Shown here piece after piece: positions 1 through 10,000 of a stretch of 35,487 nt of DNA. Position numbers and translations under genes: made by a program. Where the stretch lies: NCBI RefSeq assembly GCF_000003605.2, contig NW_003130364.1:57704-93190 (forward strand), given 5' to 3'. Source of the stretch: Saccoglossus kowalevskii. Lineage: Eukaryota; Hemichordata; Enteropneusta; Harrimaniidae. Positions within the stretch are counted from its first letter, which is position 1. The number at the start of each line of letters is the position of its first letter. Below the pieces are notes generated by a model, which saw only the letters and a list, made by a program, of their open reading frames with translations, had not been told where the DNA came from and did no database searches.

Positions 1-232
1 CCTGATTCACATAAATTATACATGACAACAGATATTAATGCAAGAAGCCAATTATGCAAAATAAAAATACATTAATTATTAAATAAATTATTAATAAATA
101 ATAAACAATTAGCTGACATGCAGTGCAAACAAAAATATATTTTCCTTTAAGAAGCAAACCAGATGTCTATACTGCAATGAAGTTCACAGAGAAGGATTTT
201 AATTTTAATTAACAAATTGTAATCATTAAAAG

Positions 233-491
233 TACTGTAAAATATGTATTAGAAGCAGCGGCTTCTATTAAAATGATACAATGCAACAGAGGAGATGCGG
301 CTTCTATTAGAGCATCTACACATATGAGAAATGATGAATTTTTGGTTCTCAATTATTCAAAAATAATGGGTGCGACTTATATTAGAGATGCGGCTTCTAT
401 TAGAGCATCTACACATATGAGAAATGATGAATTTTTGGTTCTCAATTATTCAAAAAGATTGGATGCGACTTCTAATACAGATTTTACGGTA
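233..491 (+). mobile_element. CTGTAAAA MITE, family III, with internal 93-bp duplication
   Basis: The element is 235-489, flanked by TA on both sides (233-234, 490-491). The ends are CTGTAAAATATGTATTAGAA and, read in reverse, CCGTAAAATCTGTATTAGAA. A sister copy is at 31294-31473 and a decayed one at 14950-15120. The stretch 292-363 is repeated exactly at 385-456 (72 bp, period 93), so this copy is longer than its sister. No transposase is encoded. Confidence 0.8.
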
Positions 492-538
492 ATTCATTAC
501 TGCTTTTTGAACTGAATGTTACATTGTAACATAACACA

Positions 539-660
539 ACAGTGGAATTACAGAATTGCAATTGTACAAAAAGAATGGGTGCGACTTCTATTAGGGATGC
601 GGCTTCTAATCCACAACAGTGGAATAACAGAATTGCAATTACATATTATTGTACATACTT
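539..660. repeat. Broken family III fragment between two direct repeats
   Basis: CAACAGTGGAATTACAGAAT (from 539) recurs with one change near 614. Between the copies lies a piece matching the GGGTGCGACTTCTATTAG / GATGCGGCTTCTA interior of the MITE at 235-489. This looks like a second, rearranged insertion of the same family. Confidence 0.5.
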
Positions 661-750
661 GTACAAAACAATGCATTAATATTTCATGGACTGCCACTAA
701 ATCAGAATTTAGTAACTAGCAAGGTATAAAAACTTGAATTCAAATAGGTG

Positions 751-1103
751 ATTTTCCGTACAATTGCGAGATCTCGCGAGATGCATGAAAGACGCGCGTC
801 GAACGTCTGCCGCAAAAATCAAACGATTTGATTTTGAACTCGAATTTCCTTATTTCGTAGCTCACACCGACCGGCCGATCTTCGACAGAGGAGTATTGCT
901 TCCGAATACCCTTACTTAATCAAAATTGCCTATCATCAAATGTGGACAGCACATTATTAAGCATGGAAATGTCCCCGAAATACTTTGGCGTTTGTCGAAT
1001 CCCACGCGATGTTTGACGCGACTACGACGCTATGACCTTTGTTTGTCCTGTTTTTACGTTCGATTTCACGCATAACGCGTGATTCTCGCAGTGTACGGAA
1101 AAT
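751..1103. mobile_element. Inverted-repeat DNA element (about 353 bp), family unassigned
   Basis: The left end ATTTTCCGTACAATTGCGAG (751-770) is matched in inverse by the right end (1103-1084: ATTTTCCGTACACTGCGAGA), giving a terminal inverted repeat of about 20 bp with one small gap. It is GC-richer than its surroundings. An internal 115-bp stretch (802-915) recurs at 26237-26350. No clean target duplication could be read, so the superfamily is open. The left end includes the palindrome TCTCGCGAGA (772-781). Confidence 0.6.
772..781. promoter_or_regulatory. TCTCGCGAGA palindrome
   Basis: This perfect 10-bp palindrome, overlapping GCGAGATCTCGC, matches the CGCG element known from vertebrate CpG-island promoters (bound by BANP). 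Here it lies inside the terminal repeat of a transposon-like element within an intron. The match is exact; function is not implied. Confidence 0.3.
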
Positions 1104-3190
1104 GGTCCATTAACATCCACAATATAAGATGTTTGCATTTCAGTCATTTAACTCAAAATATGACAGTCATGCTGCTCATGTTTGAATTTTGCGTATTGTG
1201 TAGTACTGGTATGCCACATTGAATCAAAATTAAAAAAATATGAACTCTGAAATATGGTTTTATTTCGCTTAAGTTCAAATTGTACACACATAATCTAATT
1301 TACAGGATAGCTAGTGAGGGTTGAATTTCTGCAGTAGAGATAATCGACTTGCTTCTCAGTTAACACATGTCCTACCTTAAAAATGTTAGAAATGAAAGTA
1401 TAAACAACAAACATGCCAAGACATCAGCTCTACCAACAATACCAGTCACCTTCAATATGATGAAAACAATAAATTATTTACATCACTCCACAGAAAGTAA
1501 AAAAATAAAATCCCCCCCCCCCCTATCACAGACTCTACAATAGCAGCTGTATTTCAGATATTGGCATATCTAGTGCATGATATAAATAGTATTTAAGTTT
1601 AAAATGATGATGATTACGCCAGGGATGCAATTTCCAGGTTGGTGAAAGGAAGAAAAATTGTGTAAGTAAGTAGAAAGGCATGTGGGAAAGTTGTTTTTCG
1701 AGGACAAATTTTAATTGGTTGATCACTGCATATGGACTATATATACCGGTAACATATTTTCTGTTTTAAGATTATGTGTTTGAAAATTGCTAGAAAATAT
1801 TATAAATATATTTTGCAGTCATAAAATTCAATTTTGAAGTTGTCTAGAAAAATAGATGGCCAAAACATCAAAGGGACTGCAGTTTGCATCAAGGTAAGTT
1901 GCTGAATCAGGATAACTGTGAGCGAATAAGCAATCCAGCAGTATTGCACTACCAGTATATTGATACCAGCTTACCTTTACCGACTGTTCAACCTTTAAAT
2001 AGTGCCATTTTGTTTGTAAAACAGTGAGATATATTGCAATACAACTGGTTGGGTTGCATTTTTGTTCACAGAAAAGACCGACCACTGCTAACACACTCAG
2101 TATCAACAGAGGAATTTCATGATGAAATATTGCGCTGTTCACTAGAACTGGTGATGCCCAAACTAGTTTTTTAAAACTATGCTTTTTTTTATGAATTTTG
2201 ATCAATTTTACGGCCACCATAGTAGAGGAATCACAAAGTCATTGTTTCCATGGAAACAAGTTCAGGTACAATCTTGCTCGTTGTTTAATTAAAATTATTT
2301 TCCAAATTTTCACTAATTTCACGAGTTAGCAGTGTCTATCCTTGAAATGATTAAAAACGCAACAGCTTCTAGTGGAAAAGTATGACAAGAATTAAACACA
2401 GACATGAACAATAAATCAAAGTTATACATTCATTGATTGTTATATACACCATGCAAAAACACAGTACATATAGCCATGCACAGATACTTATATTGCTGCT
2501 ATAAATTAAATAATAATAAATTAAATCAACCAAATAGAAGTAGATATCCAGTGCCACCATGCAGAATATAAATCCTAGCAAGGTCACAGCTTACCATGAA
2601 AATACTGGTGGTCAATGTTAATTTTAAAATTGACACTTCAACTATCTACAAGGAGTGGATCAAGAATTGTTGGCCTATTGTAAAACATTGGCCAGTTGCC
2701 AATTGCACAGGTATACACTGTATAATCTGTTAAGAGTGTATCTCCAATAGAAATGCATTTCAACTTAAAATTATCTGTTTTTGAGGGATTTTTACACAAA
2801 ACTTACACTATTTTTTTGCAAAGTTTATACTCTGCTGCATACATAAGTAATTCAAGAAAAATATTTAAAGAGGTTAGAGTATTTTCAATATTTACAGTTA
2901 TCACACCATTATCCGTACACACACCCTTAAATATTAAAAAAAAACAATGATTCAACATTTTACTTTTATTCACAATATGGATTCACTTTTCTGGTAATTT
3001 GGCAAAAACATGCAGATATCACAATGGACAAGTTTATATTTAATGGTTCAATGCTGTTCTATAAAACTGACATTCTTCCAAATTAAATTGTTATTCCACC
3101 ATCCCTCTATTACTGCAAAAGAAATCTTCTTCATGCAATTCCTGATCCCTGAATTACCGTCAGACGCAATGTAATTCTATTGGCGCATAC

Positions 3191-3373
3191 GTGGGACAAA
3201 AATATAAAAATCAAAATAACACCTGTAGAAATGCAACCCGGAAAGAGTTAGCGACATATTTTAAACAGCTTTTTAGAGATAGCGAAATGAGTGTGGGTGG
3301 GTACAAAAGAGGGCAGCTTGAAGAACTATTTAAGACAGCTGAGAAACTGGGATGTCCAATTGAAAAAATATGA
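3191..3373 (+). other. Short open frame, possibly a transposon-derived coding fragment
   Basis: A 60-codon frame inside TMTC intron 2, on the opposite strand. It opens with GTG, not ATG. The peptide is rich in K, E and L and contains MSVGGYKRGQLEELFKT, a protein-like composition unlike the low-complexity frames around it. I do not recognise the family; a SAP-like or recombinase-associated transposon protein is only a guess. No splice sites or partner exons were identified. Confidence 0.2.
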
Positions 3374-3752
3374 TGGTAGGTGTGTTTCACAGAGTAAATT
3401 ATATGACTGTGACATAGTTTTTCAACTTACAAAATACTCGCAAAAAATATGAAAATATTACGCTATAGCCAAGGATAATTTGCATACTTGATATTCTTGC
3501 TTAGGCGAAATAGTGTGCAAATTTTCAGAGGCTGGTACGAGTTAGTTAAAATACGATGTCAGTTATTTCAGTGGAATTTTTACGTTGCGAGTTGTTCGGT
3601 GCACTGCGACTCTGCATCCCCAATTGTTTTCCACCCTTCCCATAGGAGGTAAAATGCCCTTCCACTCATACATGTAACACACACCGATCCAATAAGATTC
3701 CTCCTTCATTGTGCCCCAGCTTTCCTCGTATGTTAATAAAATTGATACTCAC

Positions 3753-3930
3753 TGCCTCCGTATGTACTGGATGTGTGGCAAATAATAAAGCAGCAACAAA
3801 CGCTGGCTTGATATCCAGGAATACAATTGTATGGCATAAGTGCAGAAACAACACTGAAACCAGCGTATGCAAAACAACATTGACGATGTGGTAACTATAT
3901 GGATCCAAGCCACTTAAATAATAATTCATT
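3753..3930 (-). CDS. TMTC1: TMTC1-like coding exon 2
   Basis: The acceptor is a pyrimidine-rich TTTTCTCCAG (3940-3931) and the donor is GTGAGT at 3752-3747. The exon is 178 nt: one base completes the Arg codon and 59 full codons follow. It carries two membrane segments ([20 protein letters not shown] and [12 protein letters not shown]) and ends in phase 0 at HTEA. The intron between exons 1 and 2 is 806 nt and shows no repeat that I recognise. Confidence 0.92.
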
Positions 3931-5104
3931 CTGGAGAAAAGAAAAGAAGTATTATGTGATAGTGAGAATACTGCAAGCTGTTAAAACATATATCATTGTA
4001 CCATATTACTGTTTTAATTTGGTCAATGGTCAATGAGCATTCTAGTTAGAATAGACCTTAGAAGTAAAAGAAATAGAAATAAAAAACTGCTGAGAACAGG
4101 AGTGAGAGGCATAAGACTCATTTTGCCCTCTGTTCAATTTTCTTTCGTTATCATGTCAACTGCTCCAAATACCATGATTACGTTAAGTAAAGAGAGTAAT
4201 GTGATGACGTGGGAGATTGGAACATTATAAGGGGGACAAAAGCAGGTCTCACGGCGACGCTCTAAACAAAATCTCAGCAGCCATTTTCGTTTTGGGTCTA
4301 TAAATTTCCCGTAGTTATATGCCATAATGGTATAGTATATGGAATCAATATATCAACAAACTAAAAACATTTTCAAATTCATGATTCTAATGGGTCGATA
4401 AATCCCAGCTTGAAGATTCCCCAGTATGCTAACTGTGCTTCAAATTCATGGAAACTTCATGAATATGGCATATATACCGTGAAAGCTATGCCATTGTGGT
4501 CAATATTCTGGAACCATCACAAGATACATCACATACATCCCCACAAAAAATGCATACGTAGGGACATTCTATTTACAGTCATATATTATATACGCTAAAA
4601 ACAGTAAAGTCATGTATTATATACAGCATAACACATGATGAACCATAAATTGCATTTCAGTGTAAAATATTAGTGTTGAAGAATAAAGCTCTAGCAGTTC
4701 AGTGGACCAGATTGAACACAAGAATTATAAACTCACCTAAACGTCAATACACACAATGGCCTGTAAGATTTATGACTGGTATTATCAGACATCCTCTTCC
4801 CCCAGAAATCATTCAGAAACACATCTCTGATTGGACTGCCTGGTCTGATATCCTCATTGTCTCTGATAGCCATGATGTCATCATGAACGAAATCCCCCTC
4901 TAGACTGTTATAATAACACACAATGCACATAATGGTGATAACTGTTGTGTAAAGTAACAGTGACAACTCAGGTAAGATGAAGCCTTTTTTTATCGGTAGT
5001 ATGTCCTCAGAAATCGCTGAATAAACAGGAGAAGCTTTAGTCCGATTTAAATTATCATCCAGCTGGGGATGATGGTCCGGAGATGATTTCTGTCTTTTCT
5101 TCAT
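3753..5104 (-). CDS. TMTC1: TMTC1-like transmembrane/TPR O-mannosyltransferase, N-terminal part (2 exons, gene continues off the left edge)
   Basis: Joined exons 5104-4737 and 3930-3753 encode about 182 residues. TMTC proteins are ER multi-pass GT-C glycosyltransferases that O-mannosylate cadherins; an N-terminal membrane domain is followed by TPR repeats. Visible here: a basic, polar cytosolic N-terminus (residues 1-45), a first membrane segment (about 46-66), then the luminal loop with FVHDD (72-76), whose acidic pair is the expected GT-C catalytic/metal motif, and the family signature NDFWGK...[13 protein letters not shown] (98-122). Exon 2 adds two hydrophobic segments and ends at HPVHTEA, just before the family's conserved GRAD-type block. 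NTS at 108-110 is a possible N-glycosylation site. The wording of the loop and of exon 2 resembles TMTC1 more than TMTC2-4, from memory of the family. The TPR region is absent because the window ends. Membership of the family is near certain; the paralog is less so. Confidence 0.9.
4737..5104 (-). CDS. TMTC1: TMTC1-like coding exon 1
   Basis: Starts at the ATG at 5104-5102 and ends with TTT AG at 4737, followed by the donor GTGAGT at 4736-4731. The final AG is completed by the first base of the next exon to give Arg. The frame stays open upstream of this ATG for at least 17 codons, and an acceptor-like run ending in ACACAG precedes that stretch, so the real start could lie in an earlier exon. 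The ATG is chosen because TMTC N-termini are short and poorly conserved. Confidence 0.85.
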
Positions 5105-7034
5105 GCTAATATATCTTCTTTTTCCAGATTTTTCAGCAGGCTCGGAATAAATGTGTGAGTTCTGTGTTTCAAAATGACACAGTCAATCCCATAAGTTCAT
5201 TTCTTCTCAAATGAATAAGCACACAATGGGTAAGGTTATTGTATTCTTGATGGTTTGACTATCTGAAAATATATGAAAGAAATGCTTCAAATACCAAGAA
5301 ACAAAATAATTAAGAAAATATAGAAAGAACTGCAAAGGGGAATCAAGGGCTGAATGCATGGCATAGTATGTACATAAACTGCTAAAATATTCAACTTTGT
5401 AACTTGCTAATTTATATGCACACATTTCAGTCAAAAACATGTATATTCACTGGATTTTATTTTCACTGAATTAATTTAACCACTGAATCATATATATGAT
5501 TTATATTAAAAGTTAAACTAGTTAAATTTGATAATGAAGGTTACACATTAAATTGATTATATACATTTGTACTAATCTGACCAACCCCATCCCAATCATT
5601 CACATTCACATAAAGCATGTGACTAGATACTTACCGGTAATACTTCGTCTCAAGAAACATGACACATAGACATGTACTTATCATACATAATTGTATATCA
5701 CCACACTACCTCTAATTTGGCATTTTGAACTGCATTTATCTTACTTTTTTTTTAACTTCTATTTTTGTTACAGTTTTTTTTAAATTTATTACATAACAGT
5801 CGAAAATGATTTGTAAACTTTCATTATGGTGTAATAAATGAAATTATTATTATTATTATATATTTAGATTTAAAACTTGTATGGGGTAGATCATTTTGAT
5901 ATAGACATGCACGCACCATGGTATAGACAAAGAGCTTGTATTTTCCATAGTTGCTGAAAATTGTTCAGAATCCTTGACATACAATAGGCCATGTGAAACA
6001 CTACTCACCTTATACAATTGAATATAGTTTCATCCACAAAGACCTTGTATAAGTGGTACAGCCATTTCCTGTTGAGTGACGACATCAGCATAGTAGGTTA
6101 AGTTTAAGGGATAAATGTGCTTGTATAATTAATAACATTAGAGACATTGGAATGTCTATATTATAATGAGTGAACACGTGTAGTTATGTTCAACTTTGAT
6201 ACCTGTATATATATATCAACAAGTAAATATATTTTTAGGACAGTGAAAACATTAACGCATCTTTGAAATCCAATTATTTGTGGCTACAGCCAAATATATA
6301 TTCCATTTAAAGGTACATTCAATAACCTCTGAAAATCAAAACAAAAAAAATGTTAATTTGGTACAAATTATTTACTGTGTGTGGGGGTCACATTAAGGCA
6401 CGTTCAACAACTCATTCCAACTTGTCCTAAAAAAGTTTCAAACAAACTACTGATTAAGATAATTTCTCCCGTATCCCAATGAGGACTCAAGTTTCTACTA
6501 TTTCTGAATCAATTCTTGGTATGGGAGAAATGCCAGAAAACAAAACAAAAAAACACTCAACAACATTTTATATCCGGAAGTTTCACAGACCAGCTCCCTG
6601 CACATACACACGGATTCACAAATAATTTGTATAACATGTTATCGAAAGTAACAAATTTTGAAGTAACGGACCAAAATGTAGAAGTTAAATTCTGACCCCA
6701 TGACAAACTCGGTTGACCTTTAATAATTAAAGGTCAACACGTACGGTGGTGTCCAGTCAGCCTCTGGCTCTGGACGTGGAGCGCCCGAGGGCATTTTAGC
6801 CCAAAGTCGTGGACCTCACTGGAAACACAAAACGAAACCTTGCTTACAAAACGGTCCAATGAATATTCCACGATTGACAGGAATTTCAAAGTGTGTCAAC
6901 GCCTAAATTTCTGACATTCGAATGAAATAGAAAATGTAAACTGACCCGTGAGGTAAAGTTGGCGACAGCGCCATTTTGTTAGAACCGAAAAAGTCACTCT
7001 GAGCATAATTAACGCGCATAATGACGTAATCAAG
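5105..7034. promoter_or_regulatory. Shared upstream region of two head-to-head genes
   Basis: The TMTC1-like gene starts leftward at 5104 and the ankyrin gene rightward at 7035. The half near the ankyrin gene (about 6700-7035) is richer in CG dinucleotides and holds a CRE-like site. The middle (about 5440-6660) is AT-rich, with a decayed MITE fragment at 5440-5480 and short ATT runs. Untranslated first exons may lie here but cannot be seen from sequence alone. Confidence 0.5.
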
Positions 7035-7042
7035 ATGGCTGC
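7022..7042 (+). promoter_or_regulatory. CRE-like site and YY1-like start-codon motif of the ankyrin gene
   Basis: TGACGTAA (7022-7029) matches the ATF/CREB half-palindrome. It is followed by CAAGATGGCTGC, which overlaps the start codon and resembles the AAGATGGCGGC YY1 element often found at translation starts. A second GCCATTTT, the reverse form, lies near 6970. These are motif matches only. Confidence 0.4.
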
Positions 7043-7085
7043 GCCCATGGACTTGGCAACTGCGGCAGCCAACGGCGATCTTGAA
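7035..7085 (+). CDS. Ankyrin gene coding exon 1
   Basis: Seventeen codons (MAAPMDLATAAANGDLE), donor GTGAGT at 7086-7091, phase 0. The alanine-rich start leads straight into the first ankyrin helix, which argues against a missing upstream coding exon. Confidence 0.85.
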
Positions 7086-10000
7086 GTGAGTGTAATAATG
7101 AATGTATTTTACTATTTTCGTTAGTTGCACTGACTTGTCGCGTTTTATACGTCAGTAGACATGCGGACTCTTTGAGATGAATGGACGAATGAATGCGCTT
7201 ATCTTTGTTGAAACTGCACAATGAGTGTGACGTGAACTGAGAGTTCCGCCCGGCGACATGTTGCTTGTTGGCTCACAGGACTACGGCTGTACTTCCTCAA
7301 AACAGGCATCAATGTCACTAAGGAAACACCCCCAAAATGAAAACTTGTTTTCTTCTTCCACAGATTAGTGTGTATTGCAGTGGTATTCTTGAAATTTCCT
7401 CACAACAAACCAAACAAAGAAAAACAATAACAACAATAGGACTTCCTGGCTTGTATTGCTAAAACATTACGGTCACTCAGCCAATAGTCGAACACTAAAA
7501 TACGATCGCTTTTAACAGAGCCGCGATAGCGGCCAAAACGGAAAACTTGTCACCAATATCCAGTCAAGTAATTGCTTGATCCAAATGACGAAAATTATCG
7601 TTCGAGTCTTGACCGGGTTTCGTGTGGGTCGAAAAAATTGGACCGTGGCCTTCAGCCAGTACTCGGACACCTCATCCTATCATCGGACGTGTTTTAACGG
7701 AGGATTTAGAACAGAATAATAGACTGAAATAGGGACCATAGTTAGAAAATAATTACGTTGAGCCGTCGTAAGTCGAAAAGGTCATAGTTCACCTAATAAA
7801 TACCGCTTGTAAATTTTTAAACATTTTTGGCGAAAAATAAGTACCCTGTCTCACAATGACGGGAAAAGAAAATAAACCCCCTGCATACAGATTAAATGAA
7901 AAGTGATAAAGAACATCCAGATGGCATTCACTAGTACCTTTTCTACTGCTGCAATTTATCTGTAAAAATCCAAATTAAACGTCTATAATTTACTATATAG
8001 AAAATAAAAGTTGTTACCTGTATTTGAATTCAAATTGTGTATACTATATCTTATGTTACCACTCCTTTCATGAATCTTTTTATTGATTTCTCTAAGTCAA
8101 GCCTACATCAAAAACTGGTCAAAATCTCTAAAACATTGTCAGCAACCAATCACTGACTAGCTTAAACAATAGCTTTCCCTGACGATAACGTTATTTCCCC
8201 CATGGTAGCTTGAAAAATCTTTTGTTTTTGTCTTGTTTTTGTTTCCGGTCTTAGAGAATGGAGAGCATATTCCATGTACAGTCTCTTTATAAAGGAACTG
8301 TGTTTCTTGGCAGAAAGTACTACAAATATTTACATTTATAAACTGTGTGGGGGTTGTTTATTAGATTTATTTTCAGTTTATTATCTTACTGGATCAAAAA
8401 CAGATGGGGGGAAACAAAAGACAGATTACTGTAAAGGGGGTAATTATTCACTGGGTTTTAATTTAGCTTATTTCGCTGACTGGAAAAATGCGCTAAATTA
8501 AAACACAGTGAATATGTAAAATTTAGCATAGAACACATTATCCAAATGACGAAACCGTGAATTTAAAACACACTGAATATGCCTGAAATGGTAAATCAGT
8601 GAAATTTAAACCCAGTGAAAATTAGTCATTTTACAGTAGTTGTTTAATCTTTATCCTGCCACCCCTATGTACTTCTACATTTACACAGCCGCATTTAATG
8701 GAATTGTGCTCCTCCCACCAATTAACTGGAGACTATGTTTATGCAGTTGGAGACAAAAGAAAGCCCATTTCCATCTGGTTCATTCAGAGTCAAACTACTT
8801 GTTTACACAGCAATTTTTGCTGGCTGGAGCTTGCTGGCCCTGATAAAATACTGTCCTTTGACATGACTTGACCAGATAAGGGTTAAATAACAAGAACAAT
8901 AGTATCCCATGACTCCATGGGGCAACCCAGAGCTCTAATTCCACAGAAATCTAAGATTCATCAGCAGTTGACAATTTCAGGATAAGTGGGCATGGCTACA
9001 ACACAAGAAATATCTCATTCACTCAGATACAAGTCATCATTTTTAACAACAAAAATCAATAACTGTCTACCGGGTATATTTCAGTGGAACACAAATCCAA
9101 AACGGGAAACGTGTTTGTGGGTATTTCACAGGCACTGTAACAATGTAGAAACATAACTTTTATGCACGATTTGATTCTATAAAAGTGTGCAATTCATTTT
9201 TAAATTATTCAGATTTATTGAGATTCATATACTAATTTTTCTTTATTTTTAGTCGATAAAGTCTCTTATTCATAGTGGGGTAAACTTAAACCAGAGATCT
9301 AGAGAAGGATTTGCACCTTTATGTACAGCTGCTTTCTGGGGATACAGTGATATAGTACAATACCTGTTGAAGAATGGGTAAGTTTGTAAGCAGTCATATG
9401 AATCTACTGTAAAATGATTAAATTTTACTGGGTTTAAATTTTGCTGATTTAGCATTTCAGGCATATTCAGTGGGTTTTAAATTCACGGTTTTATCATTTA
9501 GATAATGTGTTCTATGCTAAATTAATTTTACATATTCACTGGGTTTTAATTTAGCGCATTTTCCAGTCAGCGAAATAAGCAAAATTAAAACCCAGGGAAT
9601 AATTAACCTTTTTACAGTTTGTAATATTGTCTGTGGTGTCAACTACTTTTACTGGCAAGTGACTGACAGTATCACTATGGATTAATATGTTGTAGTGATT
9701 TGAGGAAACTTCAATTTAAGCATAGACCCTCTAAAACACCCTCTATGGCTTAGGTAGATAATTCTAGTGTTTATGTTTGGTGCAATAACTACTATACTAC
9801 TATACTGATACATCAGAAAATATTTGACACATTTCAATGTATTCATATTTTAGGGCCAGTGTTAATTGTTGTAACAGTGGTACTGGTTGGACGGCGCTAC
9901 ATTGTGCTGCGTTTCAAGGACATGGTAAAGTCATTATGAAAATCATGGATCACAACCCAGATTTGACACTCAGAGATGACAAAGGAAGGTATGGCTGCTT

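Larger units (their letters stand above)
1..3752. other. TMTC1-like intron 2 (left end outside the window)
   Basis: No exon continuing the TMTC frame could be found on the minus strand. The next conserved block (the GRAD-type motif after HTEAV) is not encoded here, so this intron is longer than 3.7 kb. It holds a CTGTAAAA MITE (235-489) with partial fragments to about 660, a 353-bp inverted-repeat element (751-1103) and a run of 12 C at 1512-1523. The stretch 1110-3750 is otherwise featureless apart from a short open frame at 3191-3373. Confidence 0.7.

Noticed and set aside
273-719. Open frames with a duplicated peptide ([14 protein letters not shown])
   Set aside because: They are translations of the duplicated MITE interior.
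1828-2220. 130-codon minus-strand open frame with a hydrophobic stretch (IPLLILSVLAVVGLFC) in the expected TMTC intron
   Set aside because: It looked briefly like a TMTC membrane exon, but there is no GRAD-type motif, no matching acceptor or phase, and the rest does not fit the family.
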